From Thamnidium elegans (taxonomy: Eukaryota > Mucoromycota > Mucoromycetes > Mucorales > Mucoraceae), in contig JAIXMG010000009.1 of assembly GCA_025201345.1 (NCBI GenBank), positions 62,001 through 126,000 on the forward strand: a stretch of 64,000 nt of DNA, read 5' to 3'. Below, piece after piece: positions 22,631 through 34,089 of the stretch (position 1 is its first letter; every line of letters begins with the position of its first letter). A program made the position numbers and the translations under genes. Under the pieces are notes generated by a model that worked only from the letters and a program-made list of their open reading frames with translations, was not told where the DNA came from and made no database searches.

Positions 22631-24425
22631 TTACATTTGCATCATATCCTCATCTTCATCGTGTTCAGCATTATCAGGACCATCCATGTTAATAGCCATT
22701 TCATCCATCATTTCTTCCAAAGAAATCTCAGGGAACTCATCATCAGAGGCATCATTATCAGTCATTTCATCAGTTTCAACAGGAGCGGGAGCAGTGGCTT
22801 CACTCTTGAAAATATTGATAGTAGATCTGAACTCAGGATCTTCTTCGATATCACGCATAAAGAGTTCCATATCGTTCTCAATCTTGGCTTGTTCTTGCTT
22901 ACGAGGTAACATTTCATCGACTTCCTTACCAAGTTGCACAATCTTCCAGTTTCTTTGTCTGGTCTTCTTTCTACGAGCAGGATAAGCTTTACGGACTAAG
23001 ACAACGTCAGGTAAATTAGTACGGTCCAATTTATCAAAATCTTCATTATTAAAGTTGGAACGAGCAAGATCGTAACCCATGACTGTATCACCAGGACTCA
23101 AAATGGCACCAAGATGAGATCGTGCAATAAATTGTTCATCATTACGTCCAAAATCGGACATACGTGCAACATGAACATCACATAATACACGCTTACCGTT
23201 GACAGGCCCCAAAGGTTCGACATCCAATACATAGAATTCAACCATACTCTTGGCACTACCCATAGGAGTAAAAGGATGACGATAGTATTGTGTGGTAGAG
23301 ACATCAGCAACAGCAAGTGTATTGACATCCAATAAATGAATAGAGTTACTGATACGGGTACAGATCAAAAGTTGGTTAATATTACCGAAAGAATGAGATA
23401 ACTTTTTGGGAATACACACAAGATCATCTTTACAGACTGGAACAATTTCGGCAGAGTAAGTAAATTTAAAGTTACTAACACTAGTATGGATATCCTTGGA
23501 AATAAGCTGTTCACTACTCTTGTATCTACGCAACGAAAAAAAAATATGTGTGTTAATAACCACAGCAACGAAAAACCTTATTGTACACACACAAAAGTAA
23601 TAATACTTACTTCATAGGGACTACGTTCGACAAAAATTCAACCATCTTGATAGCATGGTTACGGGCACCATAATAGAAATCAATACCATCCCTAGTTTCC
23701 TTAATGTTGGTAGTATCCTTATGAGCATTATGCTTAAGAATCAATTGTTCAAGATACAAGAAAGTACGCTTATGTTCAACCTTTTGACGCAATTGAACAA
23801 CGGCCTTCCAAGTATTTTGAGCAGCCAAACGAGTACATTCATCACACTGTTGGCCTGAAACAACATATTCGACTTCAAAAATTTGTTGAAGAATGGTGTT
23901 GATAAAGACTTCCTTTTGAATAGTTAACTTGACCTTAATTCTTTTACTGTGAGGTTCTGTCCAAATAAAACCCGCATCAATCAGACGCACTTTACTGAGA
24001 CCCTTGAGCTTTTTAAGACAAAGTGTTAAGAGTTCACGAGATTCAAGGGTGGCATTGACCCATAAACCAGGTGGTTGAAGGTATCTCTCACAGTTACGAC
24101 AGAAATGAAGTGTTGCTTGCTTGGGAATACCTTCAGTGATATCAACTTCGTTACGGATACAGTTGACACACATGTTGGCGGCATTAGGAGGAGTGGGGGC
24201 GCCACAACCGGGACACTTTACAGAAGAAAAAAAAAAAAAGTTAATTACTGCGGCGTAAAAATAGATCGAGATCTGCTTTCTTAAAAAAAGTAAAGAAAAA
24301 AAATAGTTACCAAACTATAGTATAAAAGTAAAGGGTTAGTATATAAAAAATAAAATAACAAGCGCTTCTTTTTGTTGTTGCTATACATACATTAATTGTT
24401 CAACAATTTCGGGATGATAATCCAT
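22631..24425 (-). CDS. NMD3: 60S ribosomal export protein NMD3
   Basis: The adaptor that links pre-60S subunits to the exportin Crm1. Exons 24425-24391, 24314-24311, 24215-23611 and 23525-22631 give 512 residues, near the usual 500-520. The N-terminus carries the Cys4 zinc motifs (CPGC, CVNC, then CRNC and CDEC). The C-terminus is acidic and holds leucine/methionine-rich stretches (FPEISLEEMMDEM) like a nuclear export signal. Exon 2 is only four bases (TTTG). It is needed to keep the frame and gives I-L just before the first cysteine, as in other NMD3 proteins. It is preceded by a TACTAAC branch point 20 bases upstream. The alternative is a single intron with a GTATAG donor, which would also stay in frame. 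Confidence 0.96.
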
Positions 24426-24618
24426 TGTTTTAAATAGAACTTGAACAAAGAGAGTAAAAGGGAACTAGAGAAACTTTTTTTAAAAAAAGCTGAACCCCCA
24501 AGATATATAGTAAAAAAAAAAAAAAAAAACCTTAAACTAAGCCACAGCACAACTGATTTGTAATGCCTTCTTATATTTTTTTTCTATTTTTTTTGTAACG
24601 ATTATAAACTAGTTTTCG

Positions 24619-25240
24619 ATGCATATTACTCGTTGCTATTTTTGTTCCGGACCTTGTTACCCGGGTCATGGTACCATGTTCGTTCGTAATGACAGCAAGG
24701 TAATATTTTATAGATGGATTCAACTTTTTTTTTTTTTTTTTTTTTTTTTAGATCTAAAACCTTATTTTTTTACTGTAGACTTTCCGTTTCTGTAGATCTA
24801 AATGTCACAAGAATTTCAAAATGAAGCGTAATCCTCGTAAAGTTCGTTGGACCAAGGCTTTCAGAAAGGCTAGTGGAAAAGAAATGGTCATCGTAGGTGC
24901 TACTTTATATATATATATTTGAGTTTTAAATATTTTGCGTGTGTTTGTTATGTAGGATTCTACCTTTGAATTTGAGAAGCGTCGTAACGTTCCTGTTCGT
25001 TATGATCGTAATATGATGGCAACTACCATCAAGGCCATGAAGCGTGTACAAGAAATTCGTTCCAAGCGTGAACGCGCTTTTTATAAGAACCGTATGTCTG
25101 GTAACAAGGCCTTGGAGAAGGAGGATGATATTCGTGTTGTCAATCAAAATATCGAATTAGCTCCTCTTGAGGCCAAGAAGAGAGTACAAGCTATGAAGGC
25201 CGAGAAGGCTAAAGCAGAAAACATGGAAATGGAAAATTAA
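24619..25240 (+). CDS. RLP24: Ribosome biogenesis protein RLP24
   Basis: Exons 24619-24699, 24779-24892 and 24956-25240 give 159 residues. This is the eL24-like assembly factor that holds the eL24 site on pre-60S particles, rather than RPL24 itself. The zinc motif has CYFC and CRSKC. The block [17 protein letters not shown] and the lysine/glutamate-rich tail are typical of RLP24. It is divergently arranged with NMD3, 193 bases apart; both serve late 60S maturation, so a shared promoter is plausible but unproven. Confidence 0.96.
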
Positions 25241-25902
25241 GGACTCGTGTAAATGATGATTTGTAAATAGGTTTTTTTTTTATAGAATAATAAATACTTT
25301 TTCAATAAGTTTATATATAGAAAGATATTTTTATACTGGGAAGGCCTTTTATTATAGGAAAGGCATTTCATGCTGGGAAGACATTTCATGTTTATTAAGG
25401 AAGACGGAGATGTAATTGACGCTGCACCCTATTGTTTGCCCATGTCAATGACAAGAGTTTAATTTTGCATTATACTAAAAAAAAAGGGAAAAAGAAAAAG
25501 GGAAGCGGCGTATTAAACTATCTAGTTGTCAGATATTTCTTTTTTAATAATTAATACCAGCATTATCTATGTCCCTGTTAGTAATCGATCGATTACAAAA
25601 AAACAGTAATTGACCTGAAGGAATTTTTTTACTTTTTTTTTTAATTTTACGACTGAAAAAAAAAGATAAATGTACACAGTACTGCAGGACACAGTTTTTT
25701 TCCCTTTTTTCTGTTAGCCTAGTTACCTACTTTACGACTGTGCCAAAAAGGGCAACCGTAACCTAGAAACAAGCTACCACGACAGTTTTTTGATCCCCAT
25801 TGTTGCCTGAAATAAACTTGATACACCCAATCAAAAAAGAAGGATTTAATTTTTTTGACAACCCCGGTTGGAATTTTTTAATAGGGGACAGGAAAAAACA
25901 AG

Positions 25903-25939
<37 letters not shown>

Positions 25940-25963
25940 CTTTTTGCGTTAATTACCTTGATC
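25241..25963. other. Intergenic region
   Basis: No coding signal. It has several A/T runs, including 29 T's at 25906-25934 just before the mL46 start. The stretch near 25320-25390 has short imperfect repeats (GGAAGGC and AGGAAGG type). Confidence 0.45.
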
Positions 25964-26921
25964 ATGCTTAGAAGTACAATTATTAATGCTAGACGTGGTT
26001 TAGCTACCACTGCTAGCCCTTTGATCGTAAAGAACAACCGTATTCTGGCTTCTGTCATTTTGTCACGTACACCTCAAATCACCCGTGACGCTACCCCCTT
26101 TGAAGAAGCTTATTTCGATTATCGTGAAAAGCTTGAACGTCAAGAAGCGACGGGCACACCTTCCGAATTTTATTTCAAAAAGGGGTCAGTTGCTGAACGT
26201 CGTTGGAAACATGAAGAAAGTGCTCGTCAAGAAGCCATGAAGGATATTTCTAGCTCCTTGTCAGACGCTGTGCAAGAAAGTCAAGTGACTTGGCAAAAGG
26301 CCAATGAAGGTCTTGCTGTCGTTGCCAAAGCTGAGAAATTAGATAGAGTAACTGAAGCTGATAAAACTGATGATAAAAAGAGTTTAGATCGTTCATTAAA
26401 ACAAACCTTGTACCTTGTCATTAAGAGAGCTGGTGATAATGTTAACCCCTGGCAATTCCCTCAAGGTCCTGTTGACACTACCGAGTATTTACACGAGGTA
26501 AGAAAATTATATTATTATTATTATTTCGTTTAGATAGGTTTTTCTAAGGCATTTTTATTTATTTTTAGGCAGCAGAACGTACTTTAAAGCAAGAATGTGG
26601 TGTAGACATGGATACCTGGTTTGTTGGACGTCAACCTATTGGACTTTATAAGCAATCTCCTACTAAGGGGCAAGAGGATTCTGGTGTAAAGGTAATAACA
26701 ACAACGACAGCAGCAACAAAAGAGTAGTGATGGGATTGCTAATATAAACAAAAAATTTATTTGTATAATAGACTTTCTTTATGAAGGCTCGTGTATATGC
26801 TGGTCAAGTTAAGCCCAGTCAAGATATCACTGATTTTGCTTGGTTAACAAAGGAAGAGTTATCCAAAACCCTTTCACCTGAATACTACAAGGCTATTAAG
26901 GATAGTTTAAGTAATATTTAG
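25964..26921 (+). CDS. MRPL46: Mitochondrial ribosomal protein mL46
   Basis: Exons 25964-26497, 26569-26691 and 26772-26921 give 268 residues. The start is taken at MLRSTIINARRGLATTA, a good mitochondrial targeting sequence: basic, no acidic residues, R/S/T-rich. The body matches the large-subunit protein mL46 (yeast Mrpl17), which has a degenerate NUDIX fold (NPWQFPQGPV, then AAERTLKQECGVD). It acts in the mitochondrial matrix. Confidence 0.9.
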
Positions 26922-27096
26922 AAAAAGAGAAGACAAAAAAAAGTTGGAAAAAGATTATTATTTTCTTTTTTTTTATAGAATTTTGAATTATGTACATAAA
27001 TATACAAAAAAAAATTGAAAGAGATTATTGTTTTTGTTTTTGTTTTGTGATTGTATTATTGTTATTACGAAAAAAAAAGGGAAAGGGGCCTTTTTT

Positions 27097-28341
27097 TTAT
27101 GCTCGAAGTAATTGACTATTACGATCGGTAGAATCCATGGTAAACGAATTATTACTACTACTTCTTCGTTTACCTTTAAACATTTGTAACATTTTCTTGA
27201 ATCCAGGTTTGTTACTTCCTTGTGACGAATTCGTTGTAGTGGATGCAGCAGTTGTAGAAGAAGAAAATGATAACGCAGAACCACCTGGCAGAGATAATAA
27301 CTGATGACTTCTATCCACACCCATCTTCATCTTTTTTTCCCAAATCATTGCAGTACGAGCTTCCTTGTAACAAGCATCGCATAAAAGATCATGTATACGT
27401 ACTTTATCTGGTGTTGGCCAACCAAGATAACAAGTCTTACATTTAGCACAATCAAATTCAACTTGCAATTGACCCCATCTTGTTTCAGCGTACTGTTCTG
27501 CTTGACCAAATTCATATAGAGCCATTTTAAAAATCTTTACAAAATCATTATTAGGATCCATAATCTTGTGAAAGGTATTGTGATTTTTAGCATGTTTTTG
27601 AATGGTTTCAATAAAGGTAGTAGTTGCCTTTACAGCAGTATCAGATTGATATTGATCAACACCAGACCAAAATTTACAACCTTCATGTAAATTAAATAAC
27701 AAGTCTTCAGTTTTAGTTGTTTGTGTTCCTAATTCTTGTAATTGAGTTACTAGGTCTTCTCTTCTTTTAAGTGAATCAGATATCGATTTTGACAGTTCAC
27801 CAATAGCTCTTTGACATGAGTCTACCATGGCCCTTACTTCAGATACCTTTTCTTCTGCATCCGAGTTCTTGTCACGAGCACGAACATATTTTTTCTTGTA
27901 CTGAGCAGCTACAATGGGTATATTATATAATTGATGATATTGACGCTCTCGTTTTGATTTTTTGTTTCTTCTTTGTTCGGCGTAATCACGAATATCATTT
28001 AATTCATCTTCGTAAGCATCCAACTGCTGCTTTAAATCGGTACGTTGAATAGTTAAATGGTTTCCGTCTTGTTCAGTATAATCGATGTCTGACTTTATAT
28101 TTTCAATTTCTTGTTTATTTAATTGAATTCTTCTTTTATATCTTGCTTCAACTACATGAACAACTTGATAAAATATCTTGTTCTTCTTTTGTCGTGTTTC
28201 AATTTGGTCTTCTATTTCTCGTAATACTTGGATCATTGATTTAAAAGCACCATTCTTTTTTAAAGCTAATGATATAACATATTCTGCTTTATCAATATTG
28301 ACTGGTGTTAATTGTACTGGTTCATGTAACGATTCTTCCAT
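27097..28341 (-). CDS. Coiled-coil protein with zinc-binding motif
   Basis: A single exon of 414 residues. Residues about 70-215 are a long charged coiled coil. A cysteine cluster at 298, 301, 304, 321 and 324 (CAKCKTC...CDAC) should bind zinc. The tail is serine-rich and basic (MFKGKRRSSSN). No signal peptide or membrane segment is present. I do not recognise the family; a scaffold or cytoskeletal role is only a guess. It lies convergent to mL46, with about 175 bases between them. Confidence 0.8.
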   Translation of the reverse strand: MEESLHEPVQLTPVNIDKAEYVISLALKKNGAFKSMIQVLREIEDQIETRQKKNKIFYQVVHVVEARYKRRIQLNKQEIENIKSDIDYTEQDGNHLTIQRTDLKQQLDAYEDELNDIRDYAEQRRNKKSKRERQYHQLYNIPIVAAQYKKKYVRARDKNSDAEEKVSEVRAMVDSCQRAIGELSKSISDSLKRREDLVTQLQELGTQTTKTEDLLFNLHEGCKFWSGVDQYQSDTAVKATTTFIETIQKHAKNHNTFHKIMDPNNDFVKIFKMALYEFGQAEQYAETRWGQLQVEFDCAKCKTCYLGWPTPDKVRIHDLLCDACYKEARTAMIWEKKMKMGVDRSHQLLSLPGGSALSFSSSTTAASTTTNSSQGSNKPGFKKMLQMFKGKRRSSSNNSFTMDSTDRNSQLLRA

Positions 28342-28896
28342 AATTATAGTATTTTTTTTTTCTGATAAAAAGTGAAAAAAAAAAAGAAAAAAGAAGAAGA
28401 AGAAATTATTGGATTCTTTTTATTCTTCAACTTCGCCAAGAAGAGATGAAAAAATAACAACGACTAAAAATAGAAAACTTGTACAACAGCAACGCCTTTT
28501 TATATATTATAAATATTTATCATGTCCCCTGTTTTGCAGGATCAAATACTATATAAAAAAAAATGTTGTTAAATTGAATCGAACAATATGTGATTTATTT
28601 AGCTGTTGTTTAGCTGTTACGTATAACATAATAATAAAAAAAATGTATATTTTTTTTTTTTTTTTTTTACCGTAATGTTTATAAATCAAGGAGATAGTAA
28701 ATAATTAAGCAGTTGTAAAAATATCCTTACACCAATCAGCATAGATATGTACCTGTAAAAAAATTAATTTAATCACTGTATAATTTTGCTGCACTACAGG
28801 TAACCATAGTAAAATTAGTTACTATGAAAGGCAAAAAAAAAAAAACTTTATTATCTAATAATAGGGTATTCACTAAACCACAACTTTTTTTTATCA
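28342..28896. other. Intergenic region
   Basis: No firm gene is seen. An exon-like 48-base open stretch on the minus strand at 28752-28705 follows a good acceptor but has no partner. A run of T's lies near 28652-28669. Confidence 0.4.
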
Positions 28897-30938
28897 TTAA
28901 GCTAATTGCATTGAATCGAAATCATCAGGAACAGCTTCAAGCTCAATACCAGCTATTTTTTCATATTTTAACAAATCTAAAAGCATATCAGTTAATAACA
29001 AATAAATACTATAAAAAAAACATAATTTACCCAATGGCTTCTTCTTTCGAATTAAATAATCCGTTACTTTGTTCGGATTAAGTTTTTCCTCACGACTAAA
29101 CTTTGAACGGATTTGAGATCTAGTACGTCCAGGCATCACCATAGAAATCATTTCAAAATCTGTACCAAACTGAGAAATAGCCTGCGAAAAAAAAACTTAT
29201 ATTAGAAAAACATGGTAATAAAAAAAATATATATGTATATACTGTACATCATAGAAATCTTCTGTCTCTGCCGCACTCCAACGACTAGATTGTGTCCTTT
29301 TACTATAAGTATTACTGTTGATTTTTTTAGTCAATGAATTTTCTTCAACAACTTCCAAGTCTCCATCTCCGTAATCAATATCGGTTTGTGTTCTTTCTAT
29401 TGTAAGTGAATCTGTATCAAGTACAATTTGACCGTCTACAAGACGCACTTGAAGCGCATTTGATCTATTGAATAGAAATGAATAACAATTCCATAATATA
29501 ATACGCACTTCAAAAACACTACTTACGATTCAGCCAAGACATGGCCATCTGCTTCTTTACGACGTCTTTCATCCTCTTTTTGTTTTGCAATTTTCTTTTT
29601 TTTAGCATCTTCCTCAGCTTCTTCCGCTTCCTTCTTCTTCACAGCTGCTAGTTCTTCTGGTGACATTTTAGCAGCACGTTCCAACTTTTGTAAGGATTCA
29701 TAACGAAGTAATTCCATTTCTTTAAAGTTCTTGGAAACAATACCATCTATATCCTTTGTAAATGATGCCATTGGTTTGTCTAACGCTTCAATATCTGCAG
29801 GATCCTCTTTAATATCATTCAATGTTCGTAAATTTTCTGGTAAACGGAAATCGTGAATTTTAGGTCCTTTACGTTTCTTGGAACCTGGTCTTCCTGTACC
29901 CATCTCATCATCGTCTTCTTCGTTATTTTCTGTGGATGGGCCTGGTACACCTACTGTAATAGCTGTACTGCCAGATGAAGTGGTTGGAACACCAATACCA
30001 ATAGAAGTTCCTGCAGTTGATTTGGATTTATTCACTTTCTTCTTCGGTTTTGCAGTAGTGGTGGCAGATGATGAAGGTGCGGAGATACCAATCTCTGTAC
30101 TTGCTTTTGCTTTTTGCTTTGGTTTTTTAAGTTTTTGCTTCTTTGCGGGTCGGATAACGACTGGTGGTTCACTGGGACCGGGAGAATAAGAAGCGTCTCG
30201 TTGAATGGGTGAAGTAGCTGCAGAAGTTGTATTGGATGGCGCCATAGGTGAAGCAGGCACAGAAGAAACTGGAGCAGCAGCAAGTATAGTCTTTGCATCC
30301 ATGCGTTCACCTTCATCTTCTTTTAATGGTATCGACATACGCTTACGTGCAATGGAAGGTGGTCCTGGTGTAATCTGCTCAAACTTTAAAACGGCTCGTC
30401 CGTCTATCTCTAACGCACAATCAGGTCGTTCCAAAATAGGGGCTTTGGGTGAAGGTGCTGCTATTGGTGAAGGTGCTGCTACTGGTGAAGGTGCTGATAA
30501 TGGTAAGGGCGAGGATTCTACTCTGGGTCGCTTTCGTGTAGCTAAAGCATTCATTAGCATCTCTTCTTGAGTTAAACCGCATTCATTTGTTTCGGAACTG
30601 TCAATATCTATATTCTCGTCCATAGTCGAAGGCAGACTGTGTGACTCGTCAATTGTACGGTTTAAAGTACTTATCCGTTCATCTATCTTTTGTTGAATAG
30701 TAGAGCTGTCAACGGTTTGCTCTTGCTTCACCTGTTGAGGTATCTTTTCTTTCGTGGAACTAGACGCTGTAGGTGCTTTACGAACATTACGTTTTGTATT
30801 TATTTTAGGTGCGAAACCTTTCTTGTTTTTATCTACGTTTTTTTATTAAAAAGTAAGCTGTTTTATTCTATTTTTTTTTTTTGTTGTTGGGGATTTAGAA
30901 AATACTTTACTAATGCCGATAGAAGTAAGCGACGACAT
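28897..30938 (-). CDS. BDP1: TFIIIB subunit B'' (BDP1)
   Basis: Five exons, 30938-30911, 30832-29527, 29464-29248, 29181-29031 and 28976-28897, give 593 residues. BDP1 completes TFIIIB at RNA polymerase III promoters together with TBP and BRF1. The extended SANT domain spans exons 3-5: RWSAAETEDFYD, then the glycine-bearing AISQFGTDF, MVMPGRTRSQIRSKF and REEKLNPNK. The N-terminal half is disordered, with alanine/serine/proline repeats (APSPVAAPSPIAAPSP) and basic patches. The first exon has only 28 bases; its donor at 30910 (GTAAAG) was chosen because it keeps the frame. Confidence 0.93.
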
Positions 30939-31422
30939 GGAAATAAAATATTATAAAAGGTTGCGATTGTAAGAAATAAAAAAAAGAGAGAGGGAAAATT
31001 TCACTTTTTTTTTTAAAAAAAAAAGAGAAATTCTTAAGTCGTGACTGCCCACTAAGCATTATAACAACTTTCAAATGGAGTGCCTAACATTCATATCAAT
31101 TCTTAATATAAACATGGTACTACACCTAGTAGATTTACAGGTTCTTTTTTTTTTTTTTTATTACGAGTAAAACCAAATGGTTTGCAAAAAAAAAAAATTA
31201 GGTCTTAAAGCGTACGAATTCAAGTACTTTATTGGTAAAGACATCTCTACAGCTGTGTTCGGACCGGACAAAAGTAGCAGAAAGTTTTTATTTACTCAGT
31301 AGGTGTGATGGGGGATGTTTAAACGTGAGGGCGGTGGAGCCCAAATTCTAACAAAAGAAATGATCAAGTAGACAACATGTAGAAACTCCCTCTTTTTCAT
31401 CATATAGACAGGATGAAGTTCT
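30939..31422. promoter_or_regulatory. Divergent intergenic region, RPL26 promoter
   Basis: Between BDP1 and RPL26, which are divergent. It contains CGGACCGGAC at 31260-31269 (163 bases before the RPL26 start) and a T/A inverted tract (31005-31024). No gene is seen. Confidence 0.45.
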
Positions 31423-32293
31423 CTGCTGGTAAATATCTCCATTCTTTTAGATGACAGTAGATAGCATAAGAGAGAAATGAATGAAATGGATTGATGGATG
31501 AACCCGAAAAATATGGATGCGTGTATGTGTGTGTAAAAAAAAAAATTAGTTGAAAAAAAATCCTTTTTTTTTTTTGCTGAACTTTTTATCTACACTGGTT
31601 AAAAAGCGATTTATTTTGTTTGGAAATATTCTTTTTAATCCAATGTACAACAATAACGACATTACAACTTGACATTACTGAAAGAAAAAGAGACAGCGTT
31701 AGAAAAGAAAAGGGAAGAAGAGAAAACAATAAAGCAAGACATTTCATTCATTTCTTTTTTATTTGTTGGAAAGCTGTCTACGAATCTCAACGCGCAAACG
31801 TGTGTTCAGTTTTATATTAATTACCTTTTCTTTATTTAATAGACGTCAGTTCTTCTCGCCGTAAGAGCAGAAAGGCTCACTTTTCCGCCACCTCCGATGT
31901 TCGCCGTAAGATCATGAGTGCTCCTTTATCCAAGGAACTCCGTGAGAAGCACAGCGTTCGTTCTATCCCTGTTCGCAAGGATGACGAAGTTATGGTTGTC
32001 CGTGGTACCTACAAGGGTCGCGAAGGTAAGGTCGTCCAAGTCTACCGTAAGAAGTGGGTTATCCACATTGACCGTGTCTCTCGCGAGAAGGTTAACGGTG
32101 CCACTGCCCCCATCGGTATCTCTCCCTCCAAGGTCGTTATCACCAACCTCAAGTTGGATAAGAGCCGTGTTGCTATCCTTGAACGTAAGGGTAACGGTAA
32201 GAAGGATGCCATGAAGCAAGTAAGTATTTTTTTTTTTTTTTGCGTAGTGTCTTTCTTATACATAAATACTAACTACTACTTCTTTTATAGTAA
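31423..32293 (+). CDS. RPL26: 60S ribosomal protein L26 (uL24)
   Basis: Exons 31423-31438 (16 bases), 31843-32219 and 32291-32293 give 130 residues. The product begins [19 protein letters not shown] and carries the KOW motif ([19 protein letters not shown]). The last exon consists of the stop codon alone: the intron 32220-32290 has a GTAAGT donor, a TACTAAC branch point at 32267-32273 and a TAG acceptor followed directly by TAA. Without splicing, translation would run on for about 25 unrelated residues. The first intron is long (404 bases); I found no snoRNA in it. Confidence 0.95.
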
Positions 32294-34041
32294 ATTTGTT
32301 TAATGCAAATTTAAAAATGAATGGGAATCAAAATAGTTCTTTTTGTTTCAAATCCTCGAAATGAATTAATAAAAAAAACATATCCTCCTTTCTAAAAAAA
32401 AAAACTCTTTATTTGTTACTGTCTAATTAATTTGATATTAATGCATTATATAAACTCTTTTATTTTATTTTTATTTACGTACAAAACGGAAACGGTTAAT
32501 TAAAAATATGATCTTTTCTTTCTGTTTTGGCCCTTCAAAGTCTTTCATGTCAAAGAATGCCTTCAAATGCACCAACGGTCGTTTCTACTAATATCTAATA
32601 TCTGTCAACGATCCTGTATTTTTTTTCCCAACTCAAAAACCATGTCGCAGTTCTGACTGCTTCGGTTGCTTCACTCTCTGTACTATTTATTGTACTATTT
32701 TTCTCTAGTCAATTCCTACCTCCTACCGTTGATCCTGACGGCAAATGATTGAATTGGTTAACCAAGTAATAGTGCAACTCTTTCCAGTTACTCCTTATAG
32801 TTATTCAGTCTTAAAAGAAAGTATGATTTGCTTAAGATAGTGTTCTATTCGTATATTATTTTTCTTGTTAAAAAATAAATAAATGTAATAAGCGGCACTT
32901 TTGTTTACCAGCTTTAAACTTTATGTTGTTTTTTAAAGTGATATGCTATACTGCTATAACGATGATTGATGCTATCAGTGTGGATTTGTTTGATTTACCG
33001 GAGATTGAGAGGAAAAAAATCTGAAAAGAAGAAAATATATCATCTAAAGTAGGCCTTACTTATAACTACATATTTCACCTGAAGTATTCCTTGGTCCGGA
33101 TTCTTTAATGCAGCTTCGCGTATTCCTAAACAAATAAACAATGCATTTCATGTCCCGTCGGCGCTTACTGTAACATACATGTAAGCTAGTTTATGGGGCG
33201 AAATAACTTAAATATTACTCAAAAATATTATGCTTTGATTAACAGTTTGTAAAAACGTAGAAATAATAGTTCCGTCACCTATAATAAACGAAAATCGAAT
33301 GTTTTAAGTTGGGGAAATAAAAGTGTTGATTTAAACGAAGATACAGTACAAATCGATATATCTGGAGAGAGATTATACGGGATTTTTAAAAAGGGTAAAA
33401 GTAATTAGCTGGGATCAAGATGATACATTCTTGTAGTTTACGAAGGATGCACTTCCTCCCTTTCTTTAGCGATAAAACGTAGTGGTAATGAGCTATGTAA
33501 GGCTGATTTGTTTGAAATTGCAATATCGATAACTTTAGCTCATTTTTTAAATAATAGTTTCTCTTATATTTAGTACCTTAATAAAAATAAACTCTGTTAG
33601 CTGTAAAAAGAATTAAAACTTTCATATTTAATTTAAAACAAAGAAACGTATACACCAATTATCTTCATGCACTATCTAGTACATTGCAATTCACAAATCC
33701 TCATCAAAATATAGTATTGATATCACCGCCCATTGCAGATTGTAATAACAAAAATATATAATTAAAAAGAACCCAAATCATATGACATTTACTAATACAC
33801 ATAGTCTGGAATAAACATAGTAAATGTTTTTGTATGAGCGCAAACGTTCCACTCTCTTAACTGGTAGTATTGATTTGCACTTGTCAAACTATTTACTGTT
33901 AATTACATTACTTATAAATCGCTATATCCTAAAATGCTAATTCGTCTTTAGTAGAGTTACGAAAGAGAGACATTTGACAGAAAATGTTTCAACTGTCATT
34001 TCGTCATTTTGGTAAAACAGAACTAAAAAGAAATCGGCGCT

Positions 34042-34089
<48 letters not shown>

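Noticed and set aside
28705..28752. 48-base exon-like stretch on the minus strand (VHIYADWCKDIF)
   Set aside because: It has a good acceptor and a stop, but BDP1 already ends at 28897 with a normal tail, and no other exon can join it.
34044..34086. Poly-A read as a phenylalanine- or lysine-rich protein
   Set aside because: Homopolymer tract, not coding.
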